This document shows, piece after piece, positions 32,826 through 41,903 of a stretch of DNA of 64,000 nucleotides. This stretch comes from Kutzneria sp. CA-103260 (lineage in GTDB: Bacteria; Actinomycetota; Actinomycetes; Mycobacteriales; Pseudonocardiaceae): positions 3,534,001 to 3,598,000 of the forward strand of contig NZ_CP073318.1 of the NCBI RefSeq assembly GCF_018263855.1. Direction: 5' to 3'. The position numbers were made by a program, and so were the translations under genes. Under the pieces are notes generated by a model, which saw only the letters and a list, made by a program, of their open reading frames with translations, made no database searches and had not been told where the DNA came from. How positions within the stretch are numbered: the first letter of the stretch is position 1; each line of letters starts with the position of its first letter.

Positions 32826-35507
32826 CTACTGCCCAGGGCCGGACAGGAGGGCACGGATGTCGTCCGCCCGAGGGTTCGCGATGTCCTCGCAGATGGCCAG
32901 GGCACGCATCCAGGTGACCCGTGCCTCCTCCCGCTGCCCGCGTTCGTGGAGCACGATCCCGAGGTGGTGGAGGCTCTCGCTCTGTCCCCACTTGTCGTCG
33001 AGGCGCCGGCGAATGTCCAGGGAGGCCTCCAGCGACAGCACGGCCTGGTCGAGGTCACCGAGATGCTGCCGCACCCGTCCCAAGCCGACCAGGGCGATGG
33101 CTTCGCCCCACAGATTCTCGATCTCGCGGAACACATTGAGGACCAGCAGGTAGTACGTCTCCGCGTGCTGGTAGTCCCCCATCTTGCGGTAGCACTCGGC
33201 GATGTTGTCCAACGCGATGCCCTCACCGCGGCGATCACCCACGCGCCGCCAGGTCTCGATCGCGAGGCGCGAGTGTTCGATCGCCTCGGGGAGCGCCCGG
33301 CCGCCGCTGTAGTCGTTGCCGAGGTTCGTGTGGGCGATCGCGACACCCCACCAGTCTCCGATCTCCTCGGAGATCGCCAACGATCGCTCGGTCGTCTCAC
33401 GTGCCCGCGCGTCGTCCTGCAGATTGTCGTAGGTCACGCCGAAGCTGGCGAGGATCCATGCTTCGCCGAGCCGGTCGCCGCAGCGTCGGGCCGCGGCGAG
33501 GCCGCAGTCGTAGGCGGCAAGGGACTCTGCCCAATGCTGACGGAAGTAGTAGAACCAGCACAACGCGACCGGGATCTGCCAGGCGAGATCGTCCATGCCA
33601 ATCGCCTCCGCCTGCCGGACCGCGGCCAACAGGTTCGGCCGTTCGCGTTCGCACCAAGCGATCGCATCGTCGAACGTGTCCGGCGGCGCGACCAACGAGT
33701 CCACTTGCGATTCGGTGAGGGTGAGGTGTCGGCGCGTCGGCACGAGGAAGCGGTCCGCCGCGTCCGCGGAACGCAGGTACCACTCGATCATCCGGCGCGT
33801 CGCCTGCTTGCGCAGGCGATCGGAATCAACGCCTGCGCACGTCTCTCCGGCGAAAATGCGGACAAGGTCGTGGAAACGAAAGCGGTCTTTCGCGGTGTGC
33901 TGCAGCAGGTGCTGGCGCGCGAGCGAGCCGAGCACACCACGCGCATCGGACAGCCCCCGACCGGACAACGCCGCGGCGGCAGCCACCGAGAACTCGCCGC
34001 CGGCGTGCAGACTGAGCAGCCGGAACATCCCCGCCTCGGCGGATTCCAACGCGCGGTACGACCAGGACAAAACCGCCCGCACGGCCGTCGACTCGTCCCC
34101 CTCGGCGACCAACTGGTCCAGGCGATGCTGCTCGCCGGCGAGACTGGTCGCGAGGTCCGTCAGCGTGAGATAGGGCTCGCTCACCGCGCGTTCGGCGACG
34201 ATGCGCAATGCGAGCGGCAGGAAGTCGCACAACGCCGCGATCCGCACCGCCGCATCAGACTCCCCTCGGACACGGTCCACGCCGACCACGTCCTCCAACA
34301 AGGCGACAGCCTCGCTCTGGGGCAGCACATCAAGCGTGATCCGATGAGCGCCGTCACGCGCGACCAGTCCGCCGAGCCTGTTGCGGCTGGTGACGAGGAC
34401 CAGACAGTGGGGACTTGCCGGCAACAGGGGGCGAACCTGTTCCACCGTCGCTGCGTTGTCGAGTAGGACGAGTAGTCGACGCTTAGCAACAACGCTGCGG
34501 TAGAGGCCCTGCAACTCGTCGAGATCGGCCGGTAGATGCTTCGGGTCCACACCGAGCGCCCGTAGGAACTGGCTCAGTGCCTCGGCCGGCGTGATCGGGC
34601 TCTGGTCGGCGTCGAACCCTCGCAGGTTGACGTAGAGCTGGCCGTCGGGGTACCGATCGGTCACCGAATGCGCGAAGTGCAGTGCCAGCGCGGTCTTGCC
34701 GACGCCGGCCGCGCCCTCGATCGCCGAGATCAGGACGGCCTCCACCGTGTGGCCGCCTTCCACGATCGCGCTTAGTGCGCCGAGTTCGGCCGTGCGGCCC
34801 GCGAAGCCACGCACACCGTGCGGAAGTTGCGCGGGACCGGGTTGCCGGGATCCAGCACGCGGCCGGCTCGTCAGGGCCACAGCCCGTTCACTGCCGTCGC
34901 TGTCCCCGAGCCCGCGAATGTGGTCGGGAGCGTCTGGCAGAGCCAACCAGGCAGGAGCCTCGGTTTCCTTCACCGCGATGTCCACCCGACGGTAACTGGC
35001 CGGCCGGGCCGCGGAGTCGTGCCAGACGACCTCCCGGTAGAACCAGTCGGACACGATCAACACGAGGGACCCCGGCGACTCCGCCAGGGTCTTCTTCAGG
35101 ATCGTCGCGTCGATCAGCCGGAACGCGTGCTTGATCGACTCCGCTGTCGTGCCGTGGGTGTCGTGGCGGACTTCTCCGGCATGTACAGCCATTCGAACAC
35201 GAACTCTACTGCCCGCCTCGCTTTTCGCGTTGTGTCGCCGCAGCGCCTCAGCCATGCGCAACGGCAGCGATTCGACCAGCCACACCTTCGGCACTTCCGG
35301 AGAGACCAGGATAAGCGCGCCATCACCCAGATCGCTGACCGCACAGTCACTCCAGATGACACCGGCGCGGTCGAACGCGCTCCTGGCGGCGTGGTACATC
35401 GCACGCCGCACCTCAAGTCGATGTTCGTCGGTGCGCGCGTCGTCGCCGAACCTTTCCACGTCGAGAACCACGATGGAGCGATGTAGTGCAGGGTGGCGCT
35501 GCCCCAC
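32826..35507 (-). CDS. Class III cyclase-like domain fused to NB-ARC (STAND) ATPase and TPR repeats
   Basis: 893 residues. The N-terminal ~180 resemble a class III nucleotidyl cyclase homology domain: IVVLDVERFGD (D16), DLGDGALILV (D62) and VRVRMAVHAGEV, matching the two metal Asp positions and the R-x-G-x-H-x-G strand. An NB-ARC ATPase follows (EGAAGVGKTALALHFAH; LLVLLDNAA), a winged-helix segment (RFRFHDLVRIFAGE) and TPR repeats. The layout suggests a ligand-sensing switch whose output is nucleotide synthesis or binding rather than DNA binding. No helix-turn-helix was seen. ATG 35507 is the start. Catalytic capacity is not established. Confidence 0.85.
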   Translation of the reverse strand: MGQRHPALHRSIVVLDVERFGDDARTDEHRLEVRRAMYHAARSAFDRAGVIWSDCAVSDLGDGALILVSPEVPKVWLVESLPLRMAEALRRHNAKSEAGSRVRVRMAVHAGEVRHDTHGTTAESIKHAFRLIDATILKKTLAESPGSLVLIVSDWFYREVVWHDSAARPASYRRVDIAVKETEAPAWLALPDAPDHIRGLGDSDGSERAVALTSRPRAGSRQPGPAQLPHGVRGFAGRTAELGALSAIVEGGHTVEAVLISAIEGAAGVGKTALALHFAHSVTDRYPDGQLYVNLRGFDADQSPITPAEALSQFLRALGVDPKHLPADLDELQGLYRSVVAKRRLLVLLDNAATVEQVRPLLPASPHCLVLVTSRNRLGGLVARDGAHRITLDVLPQSEAVALLEDVVGVDRVRGESDAAVRIAALCDFLPLALRIVAERAVSEPYLTLTDLATSLAGEQHRLDQLVAEGDESTAVRAVLSWSYRALESAEAGMFRLLSLHAGGEFSVAAAAALSGRGLSDARGVLGSLARQHLLQHTAKDRFRFHDLVRIFAGETCAGVDSDRLRKQATRRMIEWYLRSADAADRFLVPTRRHLTLTESQVDSLVAPPDTFDDAIAWCERERPNLLAAVRQAEAIGMDDLAWQIPVALCWFYYFRQHWAESLAAYDCGLAAARRCGDRLGEAWILASFGVTYDNLQDDARARETTERSLAISEEIGDWWGVAIAHTNLGNDYSGGRALPEAIEHSRLAIETWRRVGDRRGEGIALDNIAECYRKMGDYQHAETYYLLVLNVFREIENLWGEAIALVGLGRVRQHLGDLDQAVLSLEASLDIRRRLDDKWGQSESLHHLGIVLHERGQREEARVTWMRALAICEDIANPRADDIRALLSGPGQ

Positions 35508-36216
35508 CGCATCTCCTCACGAGAATTCTGTTGAGGATAGCCCCCAACACGATCATGCCCAACCCGACCGTCCCCCGTGAACGGAATGCGGCACATCCTC
35601 AATCCAACGCGACATGAATGTCAAGAACCACCAGGGCGGACACACGGGCACCGTTCGCCAAAATTGGTCCACACCTTTGCCCGCAAATGTACGGACACGC
35701 CACCGAACCCCATACTTGAATCGACAATTTTCGACGGCCCGCGACAATGCGATACTGCGAACGAGTGTACGACGTCCACCGGATAACGTCGTCTAACAAG
35801 TCGAAATTGCGCGCAAGTCCCGGCCTCTCCGGGTTTCGCCGACAACCGTGTGTCGCCAGCACGTTCCGCGCAACCCAGCGCTCACCGACGGCAGCGCCGG
35901 CCCGCAGCCGATCGGCGAGCGGTAGCTGATGATCTGCCAGTGGCACCGACGACTGGACCACACCACAACGGCGTGACCAGCATCAGTTCGCACCTCTGGC
36001 CCAGTGACGGACGGTGCCGCTGGAGTTGTTGAGAACTTTGCCGCGCAGGCGCTCATCCCCACCAGGCCCGATCAGCTCCAGCGCCTGCCTCGGGCTACGC
36101 ACCGGGGGCACGGCCATCGTGCGGGCGATTGCCATCGCGGCGACCGCTCCCCACATGCGCCGCACGACATGAAGTTAGGCGTCGATCCCGGCGCTCGCAC
36201 CGGCGCTGGTGATGTT
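35508..36216. other. About 700 bp without a supportable gene
   Basis: The base composition is less GC-rich than the surroundings and no reading frame shows family resemblance on either strand. One hairpin-capable repeat, ACGACGT at 35769-35775 with ACGTCGT at 35786-35792 (10-nt loop), is present. A short leftward ORF (35983-36165) starts MRRMWGAVAAMAIARTM but cannot be assigned. Confidence 0.5.
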
Positions 36217-36708
36217 TCAGCGCCCGGTGGTGCCGTCGATCAGCTCTCGCAGGATGTCGGCGTGTCCTGCGTGCCGTGCGGTTTCCTCGATCAGGTGGGC
36301 CAGTGTCCATCGCCGGGACGGCCTCGGGCGACCGGGTCTGGCCGGCCGGGGCCCTGGTTCGGTGAGGTCGTCCCAGAAAGCGATCTTGGTGTTCGCTTCG
36401 GTGATGGTTTCTCGGTAGGTGGCAAGGATTGTGTCGGCGGCGTCATCTGGGGTGGGGTGGAATGTGGCTTGCCAGTCGGCCACGTCGTGGCCAAGCAGCC
36501 AGTGCCGTTCCACGTAAGTGAGGTGCTTGATCAGCCCGAGCAGGTTCGTCCCGGACGGCACGCCGGCGGTGCGGGCCTGGGTTTCCGGCACCCCTTCGGC
36601 CTTGGCCGCGACAGCGGCACGCAGGTAGTCGAGGAAGCCGACGAGCATGTCCCTCTCGCCGGGTCCGGTCGAGGGAGGCCCGGTGTCACGTTTGCGCCTC
36701 GCACTCAT
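36217..36708 (-). CDS. DUF664 (DinB-like) protein
   Basis: A 163-residue DUF664/DinB-like four-helix protein: MLVGFLDYLRAAVAAKAEGV, LLGLIKHLTYVERHWLLGH (conserved His), and ARHAGHADILRELIDG at the end with further His residues. Members are metal-binding proteins, often thiol-dependent transferases or of unknown role; several sit next to methyltransferases as here. ATG 36708 overlaps the upstream stop by four bases (ATGA), so the two genes are coupled. Confidence 0.85.
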   Translation of the reverse strand: MSARRKRDTGPPSTGPGERDMLVGFLDYLRAAVAAKAEGVPETQARTAGVPSGTNLLGLIKHLTYVERHWLLGHDVADWQATFHPTPDDAADTILATYRETITEANTKIAFWDDLTEPGPRPARPGRPRPSRRWTLAHLIEETARHAGHADILRELIDGTTGR

Positions 36709-37352
36709 CGCCGTCCCTCCGGATCTGCTCCCGCTCGGCGAATGACCAGTACGTGGTCGACGACGGTGGCTTTGTCGCCTGCCGGGCCGATGGCCTGGCG
36801 TTGTGGGGTGTCCGCGCGTTCGACTGACCATTCGGCGGAGTCGAGGGCCAGTTCCGTGGCCACTTCCCGGGGCGTCGGGTACTGGAGGGTGGGGTCTTGG
36901 TTCCAGGACCACGGCGCGGTGGAGCCATGGTCCACGACGGCCAGGCGGCCGCCTGGGTTCACCGCCTTCGCGGCGGTCCGCAGCACGCGGGTGCGGTCCA
37001 GGGTGAACGGTGTGTGCAGGTACTGCGCGGAAACGAGGTCGAAGGTCCCGGCCGGGAAGTCTTCGGCGAGGTCGACGCAGAGCGCGGTGACGGGCACACC
37101 GACTCGGTGTGCTTGCCGCCGGAGCGAGCGTACGGCTGACGCGGAGATGTCAACCGCGGTCACCCGCCAGCCCTGGCCGGCCAGCCAGAGAGCGTCTCCT
37201 CCCGCTCCGCAGCCCAGGTCCAGCCCGGCGCCCGGGGGCAGCGGTCCGGCGATCTCGACCGGTCTCAGGTTCACCGTCGCGTCCGGCGACTCGGCGGCGC
37301 GCCGGCGGTAATGCTCGTCCCAGAAGTGGGCGGCTTGGTTGTGAATGCTCAT
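36705..37352 (-). CDS. Class I SAM-dependent methyltransferase
   Basis: A 215-residue methyltransferase: AAHFWDEHYRRRA, motif I GLDLGCGAGGDALWLA, VTAVDISASAVRSL, then DLVSAQYLHTPF. The pattern is that of small detoxification-type (tellurite/thiopurine-like) methyltransferases. ATG 37352 has GAGGAGAGC upstream. It is divergent from an XRE-cupin regulator that probably controls it. Confidence 0.88.
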   Translation of the reverse strand: MSIHNQAAHFWDEHYRRRAAESPDATVNLRPVEIAGPLPPGAGLDLGCGAGGDALWLAGQGWRVTAVDISASAVRSLRRQAHRVGVPVTALCVDLAEDFPAGTFDLVSAQYLHTPFTLDRTRVLRTAAKAVNPGGRLAVVDHGSTAPWSWNQDPTLQYPTPREVATELALDSAEWSVERADTPQRQAIGPAGDKATVVDHVLVIRRAGADPEGRR

Positions 37353-37415
37353 GCTCTCCTCGCCGGATCGGTTGCCATCACCCTGGCGCCGAGCCATCAC
37401 GGACGGCACGAAAAA

Positions 37416-37430
37416 TTGCCGATCTGGCAA
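37416..37430. promoter_or_regulatory. Candidate operator of the XRE-cupin regulator
   Basis: TTGCC-GATCT-GGCAA is a perfect inverted repeat in the 89-bp divergent gap, 12 bp before the regulator start. Position suggests autoregulation and control of the methyltransferase operon. Confidence 0.5.
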
Positions 37431-37441
37431 GGTCGGGTGTC

Positions 37442-38032
37442 ATGGCGAAGAAGACAGACCAGGTGCTGGACGCGGTCGGCCCCCGGTTGCGCGCCCTGCG
37501 CAAGCAGCGCGGATTGACCTTGGCCGAGGTGGCGACGGCGACCGGGACGTCGGAAAGCACCTTGTCACGGTTGGAAAGCGGCGGGCGGCGACCCACTCTG
37601 GAACTGCTGCTGCCGCTGGCCCGCGTGTACGGGGTGCCTCTCGGCGACCTCGTCGGCGCTCCTCGAACGGGTGACCCGCGGATCCACTTGCAGCCGATCC
37701 ACCGCCACGGCATGACGTTTATCCCACTCACCCGCCGCGCGGGCGGAGTGCAGGCATTCAAGATGCTCAAGATGCTCATCCCAAGCCGCCCGCAACCGGC
37801 GGAGCCAACACCACAGACGCACGGCGGATACGAATGGGTGTACGTCCTCAATGGACGGCTCCGGCTGCGGGTCGGCGACCGTGACCTGGTCCTGTCGCCC
37901 GGAGAGGCCGCCGAGTTCGACACCGCACTGCCACACTGGCTCGGATCAGCCGACGGCCACCCTGTCGAAACACTCGTCCTGTTCGGACCGCAAGGCGAAC
38001 GGGCACACGTGCGAACCCGCACCACCCGGTAG
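37442..38032 (+). CDS. XRE-family regulator with C-terminal cupin sensor
   Basis: A 196-residue protein. The helix-turn-helix is at residues 12-45 (LRALRKQRGLTLAEVATATG, ESTLSRLESGGRRPT) and the cupin barrel at about 110-190 (YEWVYVLNGRLRLRVGDRDL, SPGEAAEFDTALPHWLG). Cupin-XRE proteins bind small ligands and usually repress a neighbouring enzyme gene; here the divergent methyltransferase/DUF664 pair is the natural target. ATG 37442. Confidence 0.92.
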   Translation: MAKKTDQVLDAVGPRLRALRKQRGLTLAEVATATGTSESTLSRLESGGRRPTLELLLPLARVYGVPLGDLVGAPRTGDPRIHLQPIHRHGMTFIPLTRRAGGVQAFKMLKMLIPSRPQPAEPTPQTHGGYEWVYVLNGRLRLRVGDRDLVLSPGEAAEFDTALPHWLGSADGHPVETLVLFGPQGERAHVRTRTTR

Positions 38033-38127
38033 CGCGCGACCCGGACCATACCGGCGCGCTGTTCTTCCTGCACCGCGCCAAAACTCCATGCGCAGGGCGG
38101 TGAGCAGGTGTTTCGCCGGTGAGATCA

Positions 38128-38196
38128 GGCAACTCGCCGGTACTCGTTGATCACGCCGCCGAGCCGGAAACGGTCGCGCTTCGTGCGCAGGCCGAC
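38128..38196 (-). mobile_element. Tail of an IS481-type transposase
   Basis: Antisense codons read DRFRLGGVINEYRRVA followed by a stop at about 38128. This parallels the end of the transposase at 13254 ([16 protein letters not shown]). Only the last ~20 codons remain, inserted just upstream of a decayed gene fragment. Confidence 0.6.
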
Positions 38197-38500
38197 TTGC
38201 TCGTCCGGCACTGGGACGACTTGCTAGCCGCCCGCATCTTCGCCGAGGACATCGACTCCCGCCCGTCCGCCGTCGTCTCCGCCACCACCGCCGCCGACAT
38301 CACCTGGTCGATTCCCAGTGAGCGTGCGAGTTGCTGTGCATGATCCACCTGACTCCCGTGGAACCGGCGCGCATCCAGGAGTTCATCGTGAAAGCCATCC
38401 CCGCCGGCCGCCCGCGATCGGACATCTTGCTACAGCGCCGTTTCGGCGACGCCTACCGCACCCCCGCAGCGAACGTCCAGGTTCGGTCTCCCGGCTCTGA
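38181..38500 (+). pseudogene. Degraded C-terminal fragment, possibly a serine hydrolase
   Basis: Two frames carry recognisable pieces: ALRAQADLLVRHWDDLLAAR and then, after a shift near 38290, MIHLTPVEPARIQEFIVKAI. Both look like the C-terminal part of beta-lactamase-related serine hydrolases of actinomycetes, but the match is from memory and weak. No start, no catalytic segment. Confidence 0.3.
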
Positions 38501-38523
38501 TCCCGAATGGCCGTCCCTCCACT

Positions 38524-41352
38524 TCAGGAACCTGGCGGTGCGGCTGGAGCCCCGCCGTCGCCGAGTGCGTCGAGTCGCTCCTGGATCCGCGCGGTGTCGG
38601 CGGTGCGGTGTTGGTCCTGGTACAGCTTCAGCGCCCGCTGCCACACCGCGCGGGCCTGATCGTGATCTCCGAGTGCGACGTGGGTCTGGCCCAGTTGGTC
38701 GAGGGTGTTGGCCTCGTAGTAGGTGTAGCCGAGGTCGAGCCACCGCGTGAGGGCCTGGTCGTAGTAGTCCAGGGCGTGGGCGTGGCGGCCGGAGTGGTGC
38801 GCGATGTACCCCAGGCTGTCCAGGGTGCCCGCCTCACCCTCGCGGTCGGGATGGCCCTCGTACAGCGCGAGTGCGGCCTCGCAGTGGGCGCGCGCCTGGT
38901 CGTAGTCGCCCAGATGGGCCTCGTTCCAGCCCACGAGGTTGAGCGCGCGGGCATGCCAGGCCGGGTTGTCGAAGGCCTGGAACAGGTTCAGGGCGTGCGT
39001 GGCGTGTTCCAGCGCCCGCCGATCCTCGCCCTGCAGCACCAACGCCTGGGCCAGGGCCCAGTGGATGTAGGCCTGGTTGGGGAGGTCACCGGCCTGTTCG
39101 GCCAGGGCCAGCGCCCGCTGGAGCTGCTCCACCGCCTCCGCGTGCCGACTGGCTCGGGCGCAGGCCAGGCCGAGACGCCCGTGGGCCATCGCCAACACGG
39201 TGGGGTTGTCCAGGTGACCGGCGGCGGCCAGCCCGGCCCGGCAGACGGTGACGTCGTCGTGGAGGTGTCCCCGCAGCCAGTGGAAGCCGGTCAGCGCCCA
39301 GGCCACCTGCCACACCGACTGGTGCCAGCCCTGCTCGGCGGCACTCTGTTGAGCGGCAAGCAGATTCGGGTGTTCGGCGTCGAACCAGGCCAGTGCCGCC
39401 GCCCCGTCGTCCAAGGGCTGGGGGTGGCAGCCAGGCGCCGGTTGGCCGATGTCGATCGGCGAGGCGTACGGGTTGAGGAATCCGTCTCCGGCGTGGGCGG
39501 TGTGGACGTAGAAGTCGGTCAGCCGCCGCAGCGCGGCGTCCCGGTTCTGCTTGGACTGGTCCCGGCCGGCCTGTTCCACGGCGTAGAGGCGGACCAGGTC
39601 ATGCATCCGGTATCGGCCGGGAACATCCTGTTGCAGCAGGGAAACCCGCTCCAACGCCCGCAGCGCCGCCCTGACCCGGCCGGCAGGCAGGTCGGTGAGG
39701 CTGCCCGCCGCCGGCACGCTGATGTCCGGGCCCGGCGCCAGCCCGAGCAGCCCGAAAACCGCGGCCTGGTCGGGTTTGAGGGCCGCGTACGACCAGGACA
39801 GCACCGCGGGCAGGCTCGCGGCTGGGTCGCCCTCGTCCAGGGCCCCCAACCGGGTGGTGGCGTCCCGCAACTCGGCGGCCAACTCCGCCAGCGGGAACTC
39901 GGGGTGCGCGGTGGCGCGCCCGGCGAGAATGCTCAATGCCAACGGGAACCCGCCGCAGCAGGCCAACAGCTCCGCCACCGCGTCGGGTTCGGCGGCCAGC
40001 CGGCCGGCCCCCAGCCGGGTGGCCAGCAGCGTCCTGGCCTCGGCTTCGGACAACACGTCCAGTGGCAGTGGCCGAGCGCCGTGGGCGGCGACCAGCCCGG
40101 CCAGCCGGTCTCGGCTGGTGACCAGCACCGTGCAGGTCGGACTGCCCGGCAGCAGCGGGACGACGTGGGTGCTGTCGGCGGCGTTGTCCAGCACGATCAG
40201 CATTCGCTTGCCCGCGACCACGCTCCGGTACATCGCGGCGCGAGCGTCAGGGTCGGCCGGCATCGCGTTCCCGACGACCCCGAGAGCGTCCAGGAAGCCA
40301 CGGACGGCGACCGCGGGCTGGGTGGGCGGCTCGGTCGGGTCGAAGCCGCGCAGGTTGACGTGCAACTGCCCATCGGGAAACTCGTCGATGTGCTGGTGGG
40401 CCCAGTGCAGGGCCAGCCCGGTCTTGCCGATCCCGCCGCTGCCCCCGATGGCGGAGATCGCCACCGTGCCGCCCGGCCCTTCGCCGGCGGTCAGCGCCGC
40501 GGTGAGGGCCGTCAACTCCTTGTCCCGCCCGGTGAACCACACCGGCGGCGCGGGCAGCTGCCGGGGCGCCACCGGCGGCGGAGACTGCCGTGCCGACGCC
40601 GCGGGGGTGGCGATGAGCGGGTCGGCAGTCAGGATCTGCTGGTGCAGTTGGTGGAGATCGGCGCCGGGGTCGGCGCCGAGTTCCTCGGCCAGCAGGGCCC
40701 GAATCCCCTGGTAGTGCGCCAATGCCTCGGCTTGGCGGCCGGTCCGGTACAGCGCCAGCATCAGCTGGCTGGCCACCCGCTCGTCCAGCGGATGCTCACT
40801 GGCCCTGGTGAACAGCTCCGCCACCAGCTCCGCGTGCTGGCCGAGGCGCAGTCGCAGGTCGGTGTGTTCGAGCTCGGCGGCGGCGCGCTGGCGGGCGAGC
40901 CCCTCGCGGACGGTGGCCGCCCACGACGAGTCCAAGCCGGTCAGCGCGTCCCCCCGCCACAGCGCCAGGGCCTGGGCGAACAACGCGGCGGCGCGATCGG
41001 GATCCGGCGCCGCGCGCGCCTGGGTGAGCAGGTGGCCGAACAGGCGCACATCCACCGTCAGCATGTCGTCGACTGAGATGGCGTAGCCGCCCGAGCGCCG
41101 GACGATGGCGACGTCCTTCGCATCAGCCAGCGCGCGCCGCAGGCGGGTGACGTAGCTGTGCAGCGTGCCGATGGCGCGCAGCGGTGGACGTTCGCCCCAG
41201 ACCCGGTCGACGAGTTGGTCGACCGACACCGTCTGGTTGACGTCGACCAGTAACGCGACCAGCACACACTGCTGGCGGGCGTGACCGATGTCCGCCGGCC
41301 TGCCGTCGATGTCCACCCCGACACCACCCAGCAGACGGAACTCCGCCGCCAT
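38524..41352 (-). CDS. AfsR-like SARP regulator (SARP-NB-ARC-TPR)
   Basis: A 942-residue large SARP. Domains: OmpR-type winged helix (residues ~1-95: FRLLGGVGVDIDGRPADIG, LHSYVTRLRRALADA), bacterial transcriptional activator domain (~96-245: LWRGDALTGLDSSWAATVRE), NB-ARC ATPase with P-loop SGGIGKTGLALHWAH and LIVLDNAAD, winged helix YRMHDLVRLYAVE, then at least six TPRs (AGTLDSLGYIAHHSGRHAHA). Proteins of this layout activate specialised-metabolite genes in response to unknown ligands or phosphorylation. ATG 41352. A pair of SARP-type direct repeats lies in its own promoter region, so autoregulation is likely. Confidence 0.94.
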   Translation of the reverse strand: MAAEFRLLGGVGVDIDGRPADIGHARQQCVLVALLVDVNQTVSVDQLVDRVWGERPPLRAIGTLHSYVTRLRRALADAKDVAIVRRSGGYAISVDDMLTVDVRLFGHLLTQARAAPDPDRAAALFAQALALWRGDALTGLDSSWAATVREGLARQRAAAELEHTDLRLRLGQHAELVAELFTRASEHPLDERVASQLMLALYRTGRQAEALAHYQGIRALLAEELGADPGADLHQLHQQILTADPLIATPAASARQSPPPVAPRQLPAPPVWFTGRDKELTALTAALTAGEGPGGTVAISAIGGSGGIGKTGLALHWAHQHIDEFPDGQLHVNLRGFDPTEPPTQPAVAVRGFLDALGVVGNAMPADPDARAAMYRSVVAGKRMLIVLDNAADSTHVVPLLPGSPTCTVLVTSRDRLAGLVAAHGARPLPLDVLSEAEARTLLATRLGAGRLAAEPDAVAELLACCGGFPLALSILAGRATAHPEFPLAELAAELRDATTRLGALDEGDPAASLPAVLSWSYAALKPDQAAVFGLLGLAPGPDISVPAAGSLTDLPAGRVRAALRALERVSLLQQDVPGRYRMHDLVRLYAVEQAGRDQSKQNRDAALRRLTDFYVHTAHAGDGFLNPYASPIDIGQPAPGCHPQPLDDGAAALAWFDAEHPNLLAAQQSAAEQGWHQSVWQVAWALTGFHWLRGHLHDDVTVCRAGLAAAGHLDNPTVLAMAHGRLGLACARASRHAEAVEQLQRALALAEQAGDLPNQAYIHWALAQALVLQGEDRRALEHATHALNLFQAFDNPAWHARALNLVGWNEAHLGDYDQARAHCEAALALYEGHPDREGEAGTLDSLGYIAHHSGRHAHALDYYDQALTRWLDLGYTYYEANTLDQLGQTHVALGDHDQARAVWQRALKLYQDQHRTADTARIQERLDALGDGGAPAAPPGS

Positions 41353-41397
41353 CCCGCTCCCCCACCCGTCGCGTCCGGTACCCCTTCGGCTTATCGC

Positions 41398-41428
41398 GGT
41401 CTACCGGCCGATTCAAGCAGAATTCAAG
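41398..41428 (-). promoter_or_regulatory. Candidate SARP-binding direct repeats and -10 of the SARP gene
   Basis: On the minus strand CTTGAAT occurs at 41428-41422 and 41417-41411, an exact 11-bp period, followed after 7 bp by TAGACC (41403-41398) as -10. Known SARP sites are heptamer direct repeats in 11-bp register placed about 8 bp before the -10 element. The ATG is 46 bp further on. Confidence 0.6.
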
Positions 41429-41508
41429 AATTTTCCCCGCGCGGCACGGCAGCGTGGTGCATGCGGCGGTCCGCCAGGTGGACAGGGGGGTTGGCGGGCC
41501 CGCACCGG

Positions 41509-41555
41509 CGGACACACCACGAGGGGTTCAGGGGGATCAGGACGTGGTGTGTCCG
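41509..41555. repeat. Perfect 13-bp inverted repeat with 21-nt loop
   Basis: CGGACACACCACG (41509-41521) is exactly complementary to 41543-41555. It lies upstream of the SARP promoter and beside an attachment-site-like region. It could be a terminator for leftward transcription, an operator, or part of a mobile element end. Confidence 0.5.
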
Positions 41556-41665
41556 TCCACACCAAGCAGCCGTCACTCCGGGCCGGCGTTGTTCGGCGAA
41601 CAGGTCGGTGCTGGTGATAAGGACGTGCTTGCAATGGGAGCGCGGCTGACCTGCGCGAGCACCGC

Positions 41666-41880
41666 TCAACTCCTCAGTCGAACCAGGAATCCGCCGACGA
41701 TGCGGTGGGCCTGGGCACGGCGCAGTCGTCGCCGAACCGTAGCGCGGTGTTCGCGCTGATGAGGACCACGTCGATCTGGAAGGCGACAGGATTGGCGTCG
41801 AGAGCGGCGATCTCTCCGGTGGCGGCCGTGTGCCGCAGCTCGCTGGCGATCAGTTCGCGCCAGTCGCGTTAGACCACTCA
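41666..41880 (-). pseudogene. C-terminal fragment of a TetR-family regulator
   Basis: Antisense translation from about 41872 gives RDWRELIASELRHTAATGEI, NPVAFQIDVVLISANTALRF and, after a frameshift near 41720, AQAHRIVGGFLV. This is the ligand-domain end of a TetR-type regulator. There is no start or helix-turn-helix; upstream sequence is replaced by the repeat region at 41904. Confidence 0.55.
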
Positions 41881-41903
41881 CGGAGTTCGAACGCGAATCG
41901 CAG

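Noticed and set aside
38608..41076. 822-codon rightward ORF opposite the SARP gene
   Set aside because: Antisense shadow, Val/Gly/Arg-rich; SARP and NB-ARC motifs are unambiguous on the minus strand.
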